From contig DAHVOH010000109.1 of the NCBI GenBank assembly GCA_027318915.1, positions 1 to 8,218 on the forward strand: a DNA stretch of 8,218 nt. The letters are read 5' to 3'. The position numbers and the translations under genes are program-made. Positions 1-5,881 of this stretch are shown one piece after another. Position 1 is the stretch's first letter; the number at the start of each line of letters is the position of its first letter. The stretch comes from Clostridiales bacterium (GTDB lineage: Bacteria > Bacillota_E > Sulfobacillia > Sulfobacillales > JAIMBI01). Under the pieces are notes generated by a model. The model had not been told where the DNA came from. It did not search any database and saw only the letters and a list, made by a program, of their open reading frames with translations.

Positions 1-1
1 C

Positions 2-337
2 GCCGTGGTCGTGGATCGGCGCGGGCGCATTCTGAGCACCGGATACAATGGCAGCCCGGAAGGCTATCCGCACTGCGAGGAGCTTTGCCCGCATCCCGAG
101 AGCGACCCCTGCCGCTGGAGCGTTCACGCCGAGATCAACGCCCTGCTGTTCGCCGAGAATCGGGAGCCGAACAAAACGCTGTACGTCACGACCAGCCCAT
201 GCCGGCCGTGCGCGCTGGCGATTGCCAACGCCGGGGTGGCCCGGGTGGTCATGGCGGAGCCGTATCGGGACGGAGGGGGTTTGGAGGTTCTGGCCCGGGG
301 CGGGATTCAGGCCGACTTTCTGCCGCCGGAGTCGTGA
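2..337 (+). CDS. dCMP/cytidine deaminase family protein, 5'-truncated by window
   Basis: Zinc-dependent deaminase of the deoxycytidylate/cytidine deaminase superfamily. The family's dCMP deaminases convert dCMP to dUMP in the cytoplasm and feed dTMP synthesis. The frame is open from base 2, giving 111 visible residues. Visible signatures are the YNGSP turn after the first strand, an HC...C cysteine-rich stretch, the catalytic HAE triad (codons at 125-133, visible residues 42-44: zinc-binding His and proton-shuttling Glu) and the PCRPC motif at 197-211 with two zinc-ligand cysteines. The layout resembles Bacillus ComEB and phage dCMP deaminases. The GTG at position 5 is unlikely to be the start, because the family has about 30 more residues (a helix and the first strand) upstream; the gene therefore begins before the window. 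The C-terminus looks complete. dCMP rather than another cytosine compound as substrate is inferred from the spacing and the cysteine-rich insert. Confidence 0.9.
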   Translation, partial: AVVVDRRGRILSTGYNGSPEGYPHCEELCPHPESDPCRWSVHAEINALLFAENREPNKTLYVTTSPCRPCALAIANAGVARVVMAEPYRDGGGLEVLARGGIQADFLPPES

Positions 338-388
338 CGGCGCCGCCGCGGATCGGTCGGGGACGACGAACGGAGGGGTCGCGGAGTC

Positions 389-988
389 GTGGGCGACTTT
401 GGCGGCGTGAGCGGGGCCGAGAATCCGAAGGCGGTCCCGGCGGCCAACGGTGGCTGGGCGCGCCAGATGACCTGGTGGGTGCTGGTGCTGCCGGCGGCGA
501 TGGGGGTGGCCCTGGCCACCGGCAACGTGTACCTGCTGGATTACACGCACGTGATGGCGGGCGCCCTCTGGACGGGAGCCGACCTCTTGCTGGGGATGAT
601 TGTCGGCCCGGTCATGCGGCGGCTCAGCCCCGAGCAGCGGCAAGCGGTCATCGGGTATCTGACGCCCCGGACTCTGCTCTACATGCCGGTGGTGGCGTTT
701 ACGACCGGCACCGCCGGCTGGTTCCTGGCCAATCGCTTGGGCTTTTGGCCCGACAGTCCCGATCGCGGATGGATCATCGGGGCCCTGGTGGTGACGACCG
801 TCCTTGCCATCCAAGGCTTTGGGGTCATTCTGCCCAACAATGTGCGCATCCTGCGCGAGCTTCAGCGGCCCCAGCCGGATGGACGACGCATTGGGCGATG
901 GAACCGGACCAATCTGGTCCTGGCCGCCGTGCAGGGCGGCCTGCAGGTGCTCATCATCGTGATCATGGTGCGGTTGGCGCTGGGTTGA
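389..988 (+). CDS. Five-helix integral membrane protein, function unknown
   Basis: A 199-residue predicted inner-membrane protein that I cannot assign to a characterised family. After a soluble N-terminus of about 27 residues there are five hydrophobic segments, near residues 29-50, 54-76, 96-114, 128-148 and 175-198. The second opens with His54 followed by Trp61 and Gly63 (H-x6-W-x-G), a pattern reminiscent of CopD-like and DUF2269/DUF4149-type small membrane proteins that may bind metal or haem; this is resemblance only. A charged loop (about 77-94, with SPEQR) and a basic loop (about 153-173) lie on the same side, presumably cytoplasmic. The GTG start is supported by GGAGG at 373-377, 11 bases upstream; the internal ATG at 467 lacks a ribosome binding site. 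It follows the deaminase by 51 bases and precedes the dehydrogenase by 68, so co-transcription is possible but no shared function is evident. Confidence 0.8.
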   Translation: MGDFGGVSGAENPKAVPAANGGWARQMTWWVLVLPAAMGVALATGNVYLLDYTHVMAGALWTGADLLLGMIVGPVMRRLSPEQRQAVIGYLTPRTLLYMPVVAFTTGTAGWFLANRLGFWPDSPDRGWIIGALVVTTVLAIQGFGVILPNNVRILRELQRPQPDGRRIGRWNRTNLVLAAVQGGLQVLIIVIMVRLALG

Positions 989-1006
989 CGCGGGGGCGGC
1001 AGCCGG

Positions 1007-1033
1007 GACGCGGCGTCAGGACCGCGCCGCGTC
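1007..1033. repeat. Perfect 9-bp inverted repeat (hairpin) upstream of the SDR gene
   Basis: GACGCGGCG at 1007-1015 is followed by a 9-base loop and its exact reverse complement at 1025-1033. The hairpin is GC-rich and lies between the membrane-protein stop codon and the SDR ribosome binding site (AAGGAG, 1043-1048). No T-tract follows, so it is not a canonical intrinsic terminator. It could act as a 3'-end or processing structure, a weak attenuator, or be chance in GC-rich DNA. Confidence 0.45.
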
Positions 1034-1056
1034 AACGCATAAAAGGAGAGACGACG

Positions 1057-1812
1057 GTGGATCTGAGCGGACGGCGGGTTTTGGTGACCGGGGGATCGCG
1101 GGGCATCGGAGCGGCGATCGTGGAGCGATTGGCTCAAGACGGGGCGCGTGTGGTCCTGCACTACGGATCGCGGCGCGACCGGGCCGAAGCGGTGGCGGCG
1201 CGGGCGCCGGAGGGAGCGGTCAGCCTGGTGCAGGCCGACCTGGCCCGGCCCGGCGCCTCGGCGGGCTTGTGGTCGGCGGCCCAGGCGGCGTTCGGCGGTT
1301 TCGACGCGGTGGTGCTGAATGCCGGCACCTTCCGGCCGGCTCCGCCGGAGGCGGCGGACAGTCTGTGGGAGGCGGCCTGGCGGGAGACGCTGCAGGTCAA
1401 TCTGGTGGCCGCCGCCGATCTGATGCGGGCGGCCCTGCCGCATTTCACCGCGCAGGGCGGCGGCATCTTTGTCAGCATCGCCAGTCGCGCGGCCTTCCGG
1501 GGAGACGACCCCGAGTTTCTGGCCTACGCCGCGTCCAAAGGGGGTATGGTGGCGCTGACCCGCAGTGTGGCGCGCGGGTACGGAGCGGCCAACGTGTTGG
1601 CGTACACGGTCGCTCCCGGCTTCGTGCGCACGGAGATGGCGGAGGCGGCCATCGAGCTGCACGGCGAGGAGCGCATCGTGCGCGACATTCCCTTGGGCGA
1701 CATGGCGCCCCCGGAGGATGTGGCCGAGGTGGTGGCGTTTTTGGTGTCGGGGCGGGCGCGGCATCTCACGGGCGCCACCTTGGACATCAACGGGGCGTCC
1801 TACGTCCACTGA
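1057..1812 (+). CDS. Short-chain dehydrogenase/reductase (FabG-like SDR)
   Basis: Classical SDR of 251 residues, a normal length for the family; a cytoplasmic NAD(P)-dependent oxidoreductase with a Rossmann fold. The cofactor motif TGGSRGIG is at residues 11-18, the NAG structural motif at 88-90, the catalytic-tetrad Asn at 115, the catalytic Ser most likely at 143 (in SIAS), Tyr157 and Lys161 in YAASK, and the PG motif after strand 6 at 187-188. The C-terminus ends in TGATLDINGASYV, typical of 3-oxoacyl-ACP reductase-like SDRs. Basic residues after strand 2 (HYGSRR) suggest NADP(H) rather than NAD(H); this is inference. The GTG start at 1057 is fixed by AAGGAGAG at 1043-1050, six bases upstream; the same frame is open far upstream, but that stretch is antisense-like noise. 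The substrate cannot be deduced: FabG activity is possible, but there are no fatty-acid genes nearby to support it. Confidence 0.92.
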   Translation: MDLSGRRVLVTGGSRGIGAAIVERLAQDGARVVLHYGSRRDRAEAVAARAPEGAVSLVQADLARPGASAGLWSAAQAAFGGFDAVVLNAGTFRPAPPEAADSLWEAAWRETLQVNLVAAADLMRAALPHFTAQGGGIFVSIASRAAFRGDDPEFLAYAASKGGMVALTRSVARGYGAANVLAYTVAPGFVRTEMAEAAIELHGEERIVRDIPLGDMAPPEDVAEVVAFLVSGRARHLTGATLDINGASYVH

Positions 1813-1847
1813 AGGCCGGCCGCCGCGGACGCGGACGGTCCCCGGTG

Positions 1848-1853
1848 TACAAT
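1848..1853 (+). promoter_or_regulatory. Candidate -10 box upstream of argH
   Basis: TACAAT matches the sigma-A -10 consensus TATAAT at five of six positions and stands out in otherwise very GC-rich DNA between the SDR stop (1812) and argH. No convincing -35 hexamer lies 16-18 bases upstream (GCGGAC around 1825-1830). If used, transcription would begin near 1860 and give a leader of about 60 bases to the preferred argH start. No AT-rich ARG box was recognised nearby. Confidence 0.4.
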
Positions 1854-1921
1854 GAGGGGCGGAGAGGACCGGGCGGCGTGTGGGCGCACGGCGCGCGGCG
1901 TCGCCCGAGGTTGGGGTCCCG

Positions 1922-3256
1922 GTGGGGAGGAGGGAGACTATCCCGGATTTGTGGGCCGGGCGGCTTCCCGGCGGTCTGGATCCGGCGGCGCGCGCTTTCA
2001 GTGCGTCGTTGGAGGTGGACTGGCGGCTCGCCCGTTATGATATTCGCGGCAGTCTGGCGCATGTGGCCATGCTGGCGCGTCAAGGATTGATGTCTCCCGA
2101 GGAAGCGGAGACCATTCGTCGCGGTCTCGACGCGCTGCTGGCCGAGGTGGAGGCGGGCGCCCCGCCCTGGGATGCCGAGGCCGAGGATGTGCACAGCGCC
2201 GTGGAAAACGAGCTGCAGCGCCGTGTCGGCGATGTGGCCGGCAAGCTGCATACGGGCCGGAGCCGCAATGACCAGGTGGCGGTGGACCTGCACCTGTATC
2301 TGGAGGACGTCCACGCCCGGACCCGGGACGCCCTCGATCGTCTCGAGGACGCGCTCCTCGCGCTGGCGGACCGTTGGCGGGATGAGCCGCTGCCCGGCTA
2401 CACCCACTGGCAGCGCGCCCAGCCGGTCACGGTGGGCCATCACCTGCTGGCCTACCTGAGCATGCTGGGTCGGGACGGAGAGCGGCTGGCCGAGGCGCGG
2501 CGGCGCAACCGCCAGTCGCCGCTGGGCGCGGGCGCTTTGGCGGGCAGCACGCTGCCTTTGGATCCGGTCTGGACGGCCGCGGCGCTGGGATTGGACCGTG
2601 TGTACGACAACAGCCTCGACGCGGTGTCGGATCGCGACGCCGCCGTGGAGTACGCGGCCGATGCCGCCCTGCTGGCCGGCCACCTGTCGCGGCTGGCTGC
2701 GGACATCGTGCTGTGGAGCACGCGGGAATTCGGATTCGTGGAGTTGGATGATCGCTGGGCCACGGGGTCCAGCATGATGCCCCAAAAAAAGAATCCTGAC
2801 GTGGCGGAGTTGGTGCGGGCGCGGGCGGGTCGCGTGGCCGCCGCCGTCAACGGCTTGCTCATGCTGACCAAGGGCCTGCCCTTGGGCTATCAGCGCGACT
2901 TGCAGGAGGACAAGGTCTACCTCTTCGACGCGGTGGACACCACGCTGGGGTGCCTGGCGGCCATGACGGGACTGGTGGGGCACATGACATTTCGGCGCGA
3001 CCGCATCCGGCAAGCGCTCAGTCAGGACCTTCTGGCCACGGACCAGGCGGAGGAGATGGTCCGGGCCGGCATACCGTTTCGTCAGGCCCACGGCGAGGTG
3101 GCCCGCCGGTTCCGGGAGGGCGACCCTCCCCCCGCCGACGTCTCGGCCATTGTAGACAGTCTTCGCGCGCGGGACGCCACCGTCATGGGGCCGGGTCCGC
3201 AGTCGGTGGCCGCTCAGATTGACCGCGTGCGGCGACGGCGGGAGCGACCCCGGTGA
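1922..3256 (+). CDS. argH: Argininosuccinate lyase
   Basis: Cytoplasmic homotetrameric lyase of the fumarase/aspartase superfamily; it cleaves argininosuccinate to arginine and fumarate, the last step of arginine synthesis. With the GTG at 1922 the protein has 444 residues, slightly short against the usual 455-470. The N-terminal LWAGRL followed by GGLDP matches the family's LWGGRF opening. Conserved blocks are TGRSRND (111-117), GYTHWQRAQP with catalytic His162, GALAGSTLPLD, NSLDAVSDRD, and the signature GSSMMPQKKNPD starting at 282, whose serine pair 283-284 includes the catalytic Ser on the mobile loop. All expected active-site blocks are present. The start is uncertain: in-frame candidates are GTG 1880 (Arg-rich, unlike the family), GTG 1922 (weak Shine-Dalgarno), ATC 1940 (best-placed AGGAGG and family-like MPDLW beginning) and TTG 1949. 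It overlaps argR by GTGA, implying a translationally coupled pair. argG is not adjacent. Confidence 0.96.
   Translation: MGRRETIPDLWAGRLPGGLDPAARAFSASLEVDWRLARYDIRGSLAHVAMLARQGLMSPEEAETIRRGLDALLAEVEAGAPPWDAEAEDVHSAVENELQRRVGDVAGKLHTGRSRNDQVAVDLHLYLEDVHARTRDALDRLEDALLALADRWRDEPLPGYTHWQRAQPVTVGHHLLAYLSMLGRDGERLAEARRRNRQSPLGAGALAGSTLPLDPVWTAAALGLDRVYDNSLDAVSDRDAAVEYAADAALLAGHLSRLAADIVLWSTREFGFVELDDRWATGSSMMPQKKNPDVAELVRARAGRVAAAVNGLLMLTKGLPLGYQRDLQEDKVYLFDAVDTTLGCLAAMTGLVGHMTFRRDRIRQALSQDLLATDQAEEMVRAGIPFRQAHGEVARRFREGDPPPADVSAIVDSLRARDATVMGPGPQSVAAQIDRVRRRRERPR
1928..1934 (+). promoter_or_regulatory. Strong Shine-Dalgarno-like AGGAGGG inside the argH 5' end
   Basis: AGGAGGG is the strongest anti-16S match near argH, but it lies downstream of the GTG at 1922. 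It is six bases (counted from AGGAGG) before an in-frame ATC at 1940 and about 14 bases before an in-frame TTG at 1949. Homologues begin two to five residues before LWxGR, which would fit initiation at 1940. It therefore bears on the true argH start. Confidence 0.4.
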
Positions 3257-3720
3257 GTGACCAGCAGCGCCGGCGGCAGTACCTGCGCGAGCTGTTGGAG
3301 CGGGAAGCGCTGCCCACGCAGGCGGCGGTGGTCGACCACATCCGCCGGGCCGGCTTCGACGCCACGCAGGCCACCGTCTCGCGGGACATGCGCGAGTTGG
3401 GCTTCGTGCGCCTGCGCACGCCGGACGGTCACTTTCGCTACGCGCTGCCGACGCCTCACGCACCGGGGTCGTCGGCCCGCCTGGCCCGACTGCTGGCCGA
3501 TGCCTACGTCTCGGTGGCGCGGGCCAACAACTTGGTCCTGCTCAAACTGTCGCCCGGAAACGCCCATGCGGCCGGGGCCATTCTGGACGACTTAAAGCCG
3601 CCCGGCTTGCTGGGCACGGTGGCCGGCGACGACACCGTCCTCATCGTCTACGATTCGGCCGCATCGGCCAAAAAAGCCGTGCGGCAGCTGGCGCCGGGAC
3701 GGGAGGGTGCCCCCGAGTGA
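3253..3720 (+). CDS. argR: Arginine repressor/activator ArgR
   Basis: A 155-residue ArgR/AhrC family regulator, a normal family length. Such proteins form hexamers and, with arginine bound, repress biosynthetic arg genes and in some hosts activate catabolic ones. The N-terminal winged helix-turn-helix (about 1-65) contains the recognition element ATQATVSRDMRELG at 37-50. The C-terminal oligomerisation and arginine-binding domain (about 75-148) carries SPGNAHAAGAILDDL (from 100) and LLGTVAGDDT, whose GDD at 125-127 supplies the conserved arginine-contacting acidic residues. The GTG start overlaps the argH stop (GTGA) and has GGAG at 3241-3244, eight bases upstream. Co-transcription with argH suggests autoregulation, since ArgR commonly controls its own operon, but I could not identify an ARG box. 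The gene converges with the DUF4012 gene, leaving 28 bases between the two stop codons. Confidence 0.96.
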   Translation: MSDQQRRRQYLRELLEREALPTQAAVVDHIRRAGFDATQATVSRDMRELGFVRLRTPDGHFRYALPTPHAPGSSARLARLLADAYVSVARANNLVLLKLSPGNAHAAGAILDDLKPPGLLGTVAGDDTVLIVYDSAASAKKAVRQLAPGREGAPE

Positions 3721-3736
3721 CCCTCGCGCCAGGGGT

Positions 3737-3766
3737 GCGGCCGCCGATCTAGGGAAGAGCGGCCGC
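3737..3766. repeat. Paired GCGGCCGC palindromes between convergent genes
   Basis: GCGGCCGC occurs at 3737-3744 and again at 3759-3766, both within the longer direct repeat GCGGCCGCCG. Because each copy is self-complementary, the pair can also form an 8-bp stem with a 14-base loop. It straddles the stop codon of the DUF4012 gene and follows argR by 16 bases, so it could serve as a bidirectional transcription end. There is no T-tract on either strand, and chance in GC-rich DNA is possible. Confidence 0.3.
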
Positions 3767-5626
3767 CGGCAGCGTCACGGTGCGGTTGCTGGTCAGCAAA
3801 AAGTGCGTGGACCAGCGGCCGATGGACACGGTGACGGCCAACGCCCTCGCCCCCGGCTGCTTTTGCAGCACGAGGCGGGAGGGATTGAGGCCGGCCGGCA
3901 ATTCGTAGACCGCCACCAGGGTGTGCTGGGCCGGCGGCGCGGCGAGGGATGCGCGCACGCCCATCAGGATGTGGGCATTGAACACCGTCTTGTCGAGCGA
4001 CGGATTCTGGCTCACAAACTCCAGGCCGTGGACACCCTCCAGGCGCAGGAGCCGGGAGCCGCGGGGCACGTAGAGGCGAATCCAGGCTCGATAGGCGACA
4101 TACATCCACCCGTTGCCGACGGCCGGATTGGTCCAATGCACGGTGGTGGTCTCGATCCAGCGATGGTGCACCCGGGCCAGCCGGGTGCTGAGCGATTCGT
4201 GGATGGCGAAGTTGTCTTTGTGTCCGTTCAGGTTCTCGTCCACCAGCTGCAGGTAATCGCCGACCACCCGGCGGTCGGTGGCGCCGGCCCAGCCCGCGGT
4301 GGTCAGTGCCCGCTCGGCGACGGGATTGTTGGCGTACACCACCAGGAACTTGTCGTTCAACGCCCAGGCCAGCGTGCCCAGAATGTGGCGGAGCTCCGGA
4401 CCGCGGGCGGTCAGGACCTTCTGCCACAGGCTCCGCATCACGAGCGCCAGGAACGCTTTGCGGGTGCTTTGGGGAAGGCCCGACTTTTCCGCCAGATATT
4501 CCATCTCCTCATTGGCGTTGGCCTCCGTCAGCACCACGCCGCCGTCGGACGCCGGCAGCGCGATGCCCCCGACATTGCCGATGAGGCGATCCACCAGCCA
4601 GGTGTCGATGAGGATGAGGCCGTTCACGCGGGGTGTGCCCGGGATGGAGTCGTAGAAGCGATAGAAGGTGTGCGCGAAGGTGGGCACGTCCGGAGATACA
4701 TTGCTGTCGCGGAGATGCCAGACCGGCCAGGGCAGGTAGGTGCGCAGCATGAGGGGCTCGGGCGGCTGATAGGTGGCCGGATCGGGATGGAATTCGGGAT
4801 CGAGGGTGTAGATGTTGGCGGCCGTCATGTGACCGGGCACGCCGCGCTGAAAGGTCACATACCCGTAGGCGGTGAGGAACCCGCCCGTGGCCCGGATTTC
4901 CCCGCTGTTCTGGTACAGCAGAAGATAGCGGGCCGGGTGGGGACTGCCCAGGAGAGCCGGCAGGGACGGCGCCAGCGTCGCCATGAGCCCCAGCAGGGAC
5001 GCGGCGCGGTTGACCGCCGCGGCGGTCCGGCGCCGGTGGGGATTGAGGCGTACAAGCGCGGCCGGCAGACGATTCCAGGCCACTTGGTCCCAGTCCCGGG
5101 CCAGTGCCGCCACCTGCGGCGCGGCCGCGGGCAATTCGCGCTGGAGCAGCGGCAAGGCCGGGGCGATGCGCTGCAGGGTGGCGGCGCCGGAGGTGTGCCG
5201 GGACGCATCGGCCAGACCGGCCAGCGGAGCCAGCTGCCGCACGGCGGGCCAGAGGTCGCGGAGGGCCACGGCGCCATGCTGAGAGGCCGCAAGCAGCAAT
5301 TCCAGCGCGCGGACCCGGCCGCCCACGCCCGGCACCGGGGCCAAGACCCAGGCCGGCGCGGCCACATCGCGCAGCAGGGTCAGCGACGCCGCCAGGCGCG
5401 GCACCTCCGGTGTCAGCAGGGCCAGGTTGTGCGTGTGCAGGGCGGTGCGTGCGACGTCTACGGCCGCCCGTACCTGGAGCGCGGCGCGCATGGTCAGGCC
5501 GCCGACCACGATCAGCAGGGCGGCCACGGCCAGCCCGATGCTTAAAAACAGCCGGCGCCGGGCTTTGGCCGGCGCCGTTCGACGCGAGGAGCCGAAACCG
5601 GGACGCGAAGTCGGAATGGTCGGCAT
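3749..5626 (-). CDS. DUF4012 domain membrane-anchored protein
   Basis: A 625-residue protein of the DUF4012 family, found mainly in Actinobacteria, Chloroflexi and some Bacillota and often near cell-surface polysaccharide genes; its biochemical role is not established. A basic N-terminus (Arg/Lys at 15-25) precedes one transmembrane segment at about 26-45, giving an N-in topology with roughly 580 residues outside the membrane. Residues 46-230 are Ala/Leu-rich and probably helical. The DUF4012 core begins near 232 with ARYLLLYQNSGEIRATGGF, the family's most recognisable block, and extends towards the C-terminus. The ATG start at 5626 is fixed by GAGGAG at 5634-5639, seven bases upstream. The same frame is open for another 2 kb upstream on this strand, but that part is antisense to the dehydrogenase and GH15 genes and is not coding. 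It stands alone on its strand, convergent with argR and divergent from the glucose dehydrogenase. Confidence 0.88.
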   Translation of the reverse strand: MPTIPTSRPGFGSSRRTAPAKARRRLFLSIGLAVAALLIVVGGLTMRAALQVRAAVDVARTALHTHNLALLTPEVPRLAASLTLLRDVAAPAWVLAPVPGVGGRVRALELLLAASQHGAVALRDLWPAVRQLAPLAGLADASRHTSGAATLQRIAPALPLLQRELPAAAPQVAALARDWDQVAWNRLPAALVRLNPHRRRTAAAVNRAASLLGLMATLAPSLPALLGSPHPARYLLLYQNSGEIRATGGFLTAYGYVTFQRGVPGHMTAANIYTLDPEFHPDPATYQPPEPLMLRTYLPWPVWHLRDSNVSPDVPTFAHTFYRFYDSIPGTPRVNGLILIDTWLVDRLIGNVGGIALPASDGGVVLTEANANEEMEYLAEKSGLPQSTRKAFLALVMRSLWQKVLTARGPELRHILGTLAWALNDKFLVVYANNPVAERALTTAGWAGATDRRVVGDYLQLVDENLNGHKDNFAIHESLSTRLARVHHRWIETTTVHWTNPAVGNGWMYVAYRAWIRLYVPRGSRLLRLEGVHGLEFVSQNPSLDKTVFNAHILMGVRASLAAPPAQHTLVAVYELPAGLNPSRLVLQKQPGARALAVTVSIGRWSTHFLLTSNRTVTLPAAALP

Positions 5627-5654
5627 GCCAGCACTCCTCGATGTTGTCAACCCG

Positions 5655-5683
5655 ATGCTATACGGTTTGCCGCCGGAGGCCAA
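5655..5683 (-). promoter_or_regulatory. Candidate sigma-A promoter for the DUF4012 gene
   Basis: On the - strand, TTGGCC (5683-5678) and TAGCAT (5660-5655) are separated by 17 bases and each matches the -35/-10 consensus at four of six positions. An overlapping alternative -10 is TATAGC (5662-5657). Transcription would start near 5648, leaving a short leader of about 22 bases that includes the GAGGAG ribosome binding site. The match is moderate and untested. Confidence 0.35.
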
Positions 5684-5732
5684 GCCGTTGCGGCGATTAG
5701 CGGCGGGGCGATTTGCCAGGGACGAACGGACT

Positions 5733-5760
5733 TTGTTAGGATTCCTGATGTTGGTATGAC
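5733..5760 (+). promoter_or_regulatory. Candidate sigma-A promoter for glucose dehydrogenase/GH15
   Basis: TTGTTA (5733-5738) and TATGAC (5755-5760) are separated by 16 bases, each with four of six consensus matches, in the locally AT-richer part of the divergent intergenic region. Transcription would start near 5767 and give a leader of about 115 bases before the dehydrogenase ATG. That leader contains a small hairpin at 5801-5816. Confidence 0.4.
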
Positions 5761-5800
5761 GAGTGTCGCTCCAGGGCGGCCAAGACGCCGACGACGGTTG

Positions 5801-5816
5801 CGCCGGGACTCCGGCG
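5801..5816 (+). repeat. 6-bp hairpin in the glucose dehydrogenase leader
   Basis: CGCCGG (5801-5806), loop GACT, then CCGGCG (5811-5816) form a perfect stem with a tetraloop in the presumed leader. No T-tract follows, and I do not recognise a riboswitch or T-box. It may simply reflect GC-rich composition. Confidence 0.3.
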
Positions 5817-5881
5817 GGGTCGCCCGGGTATCCACGTGTTCCACCCAGCCGGGGCGGGACCTTTGCGAAAGGAGGACGCCT

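Noticed and set aside
85..1056. Upstream extension of the SDR reading frame
   Set aside because: The extension is Arg/Gly-rich, overlaps the deaminase and membrane-protein genes in another frame, and the GTG at 1057 has a strong ribosome binding site directly before the conserved SDR N-terminus.
1787..3463. 558-residue open frame on the - strand opposite argH
   Set aside because: It mirrors argH codons, is rich in Arg/His/Pro, and shows no recognisable domain; argH on the + strand is unambiguous.
3707..5545. 612-residue open frame on the + strand opposite the DUF4012 gene
   Set aside because: Its composition is typical of an antisense shadow (Arg/Gly/Gln/His-rich), with no ribosome binding site and no domain; the - strand carries the clear DUF4012 motifs.
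5645..5650. Perfect TTGACA on the - strand as a -35 box
   Set aside because: The matching -10 position would fall around the DUF4012 start codon, where the sequence (CATGCC) is not a -10 box and would exclude the ribosome binding site.
5756..5881. Earlier ATG at 5756 as the dehydrogenase start
   Set aside because: The added 42 residues are Arg/Pro-rich and unlike the family, the ATG overlaps the candidate -10 box, and the ATG at 5882 has a near-perfect AAAGGAGG.
5767..5881. Riboswitch or T-box in the dehydrogenase leader
   Set aside because: Only one short 6-bp hairpin is visible; no T-box sequence, conserved aptamer motifs or terminator were recognised.
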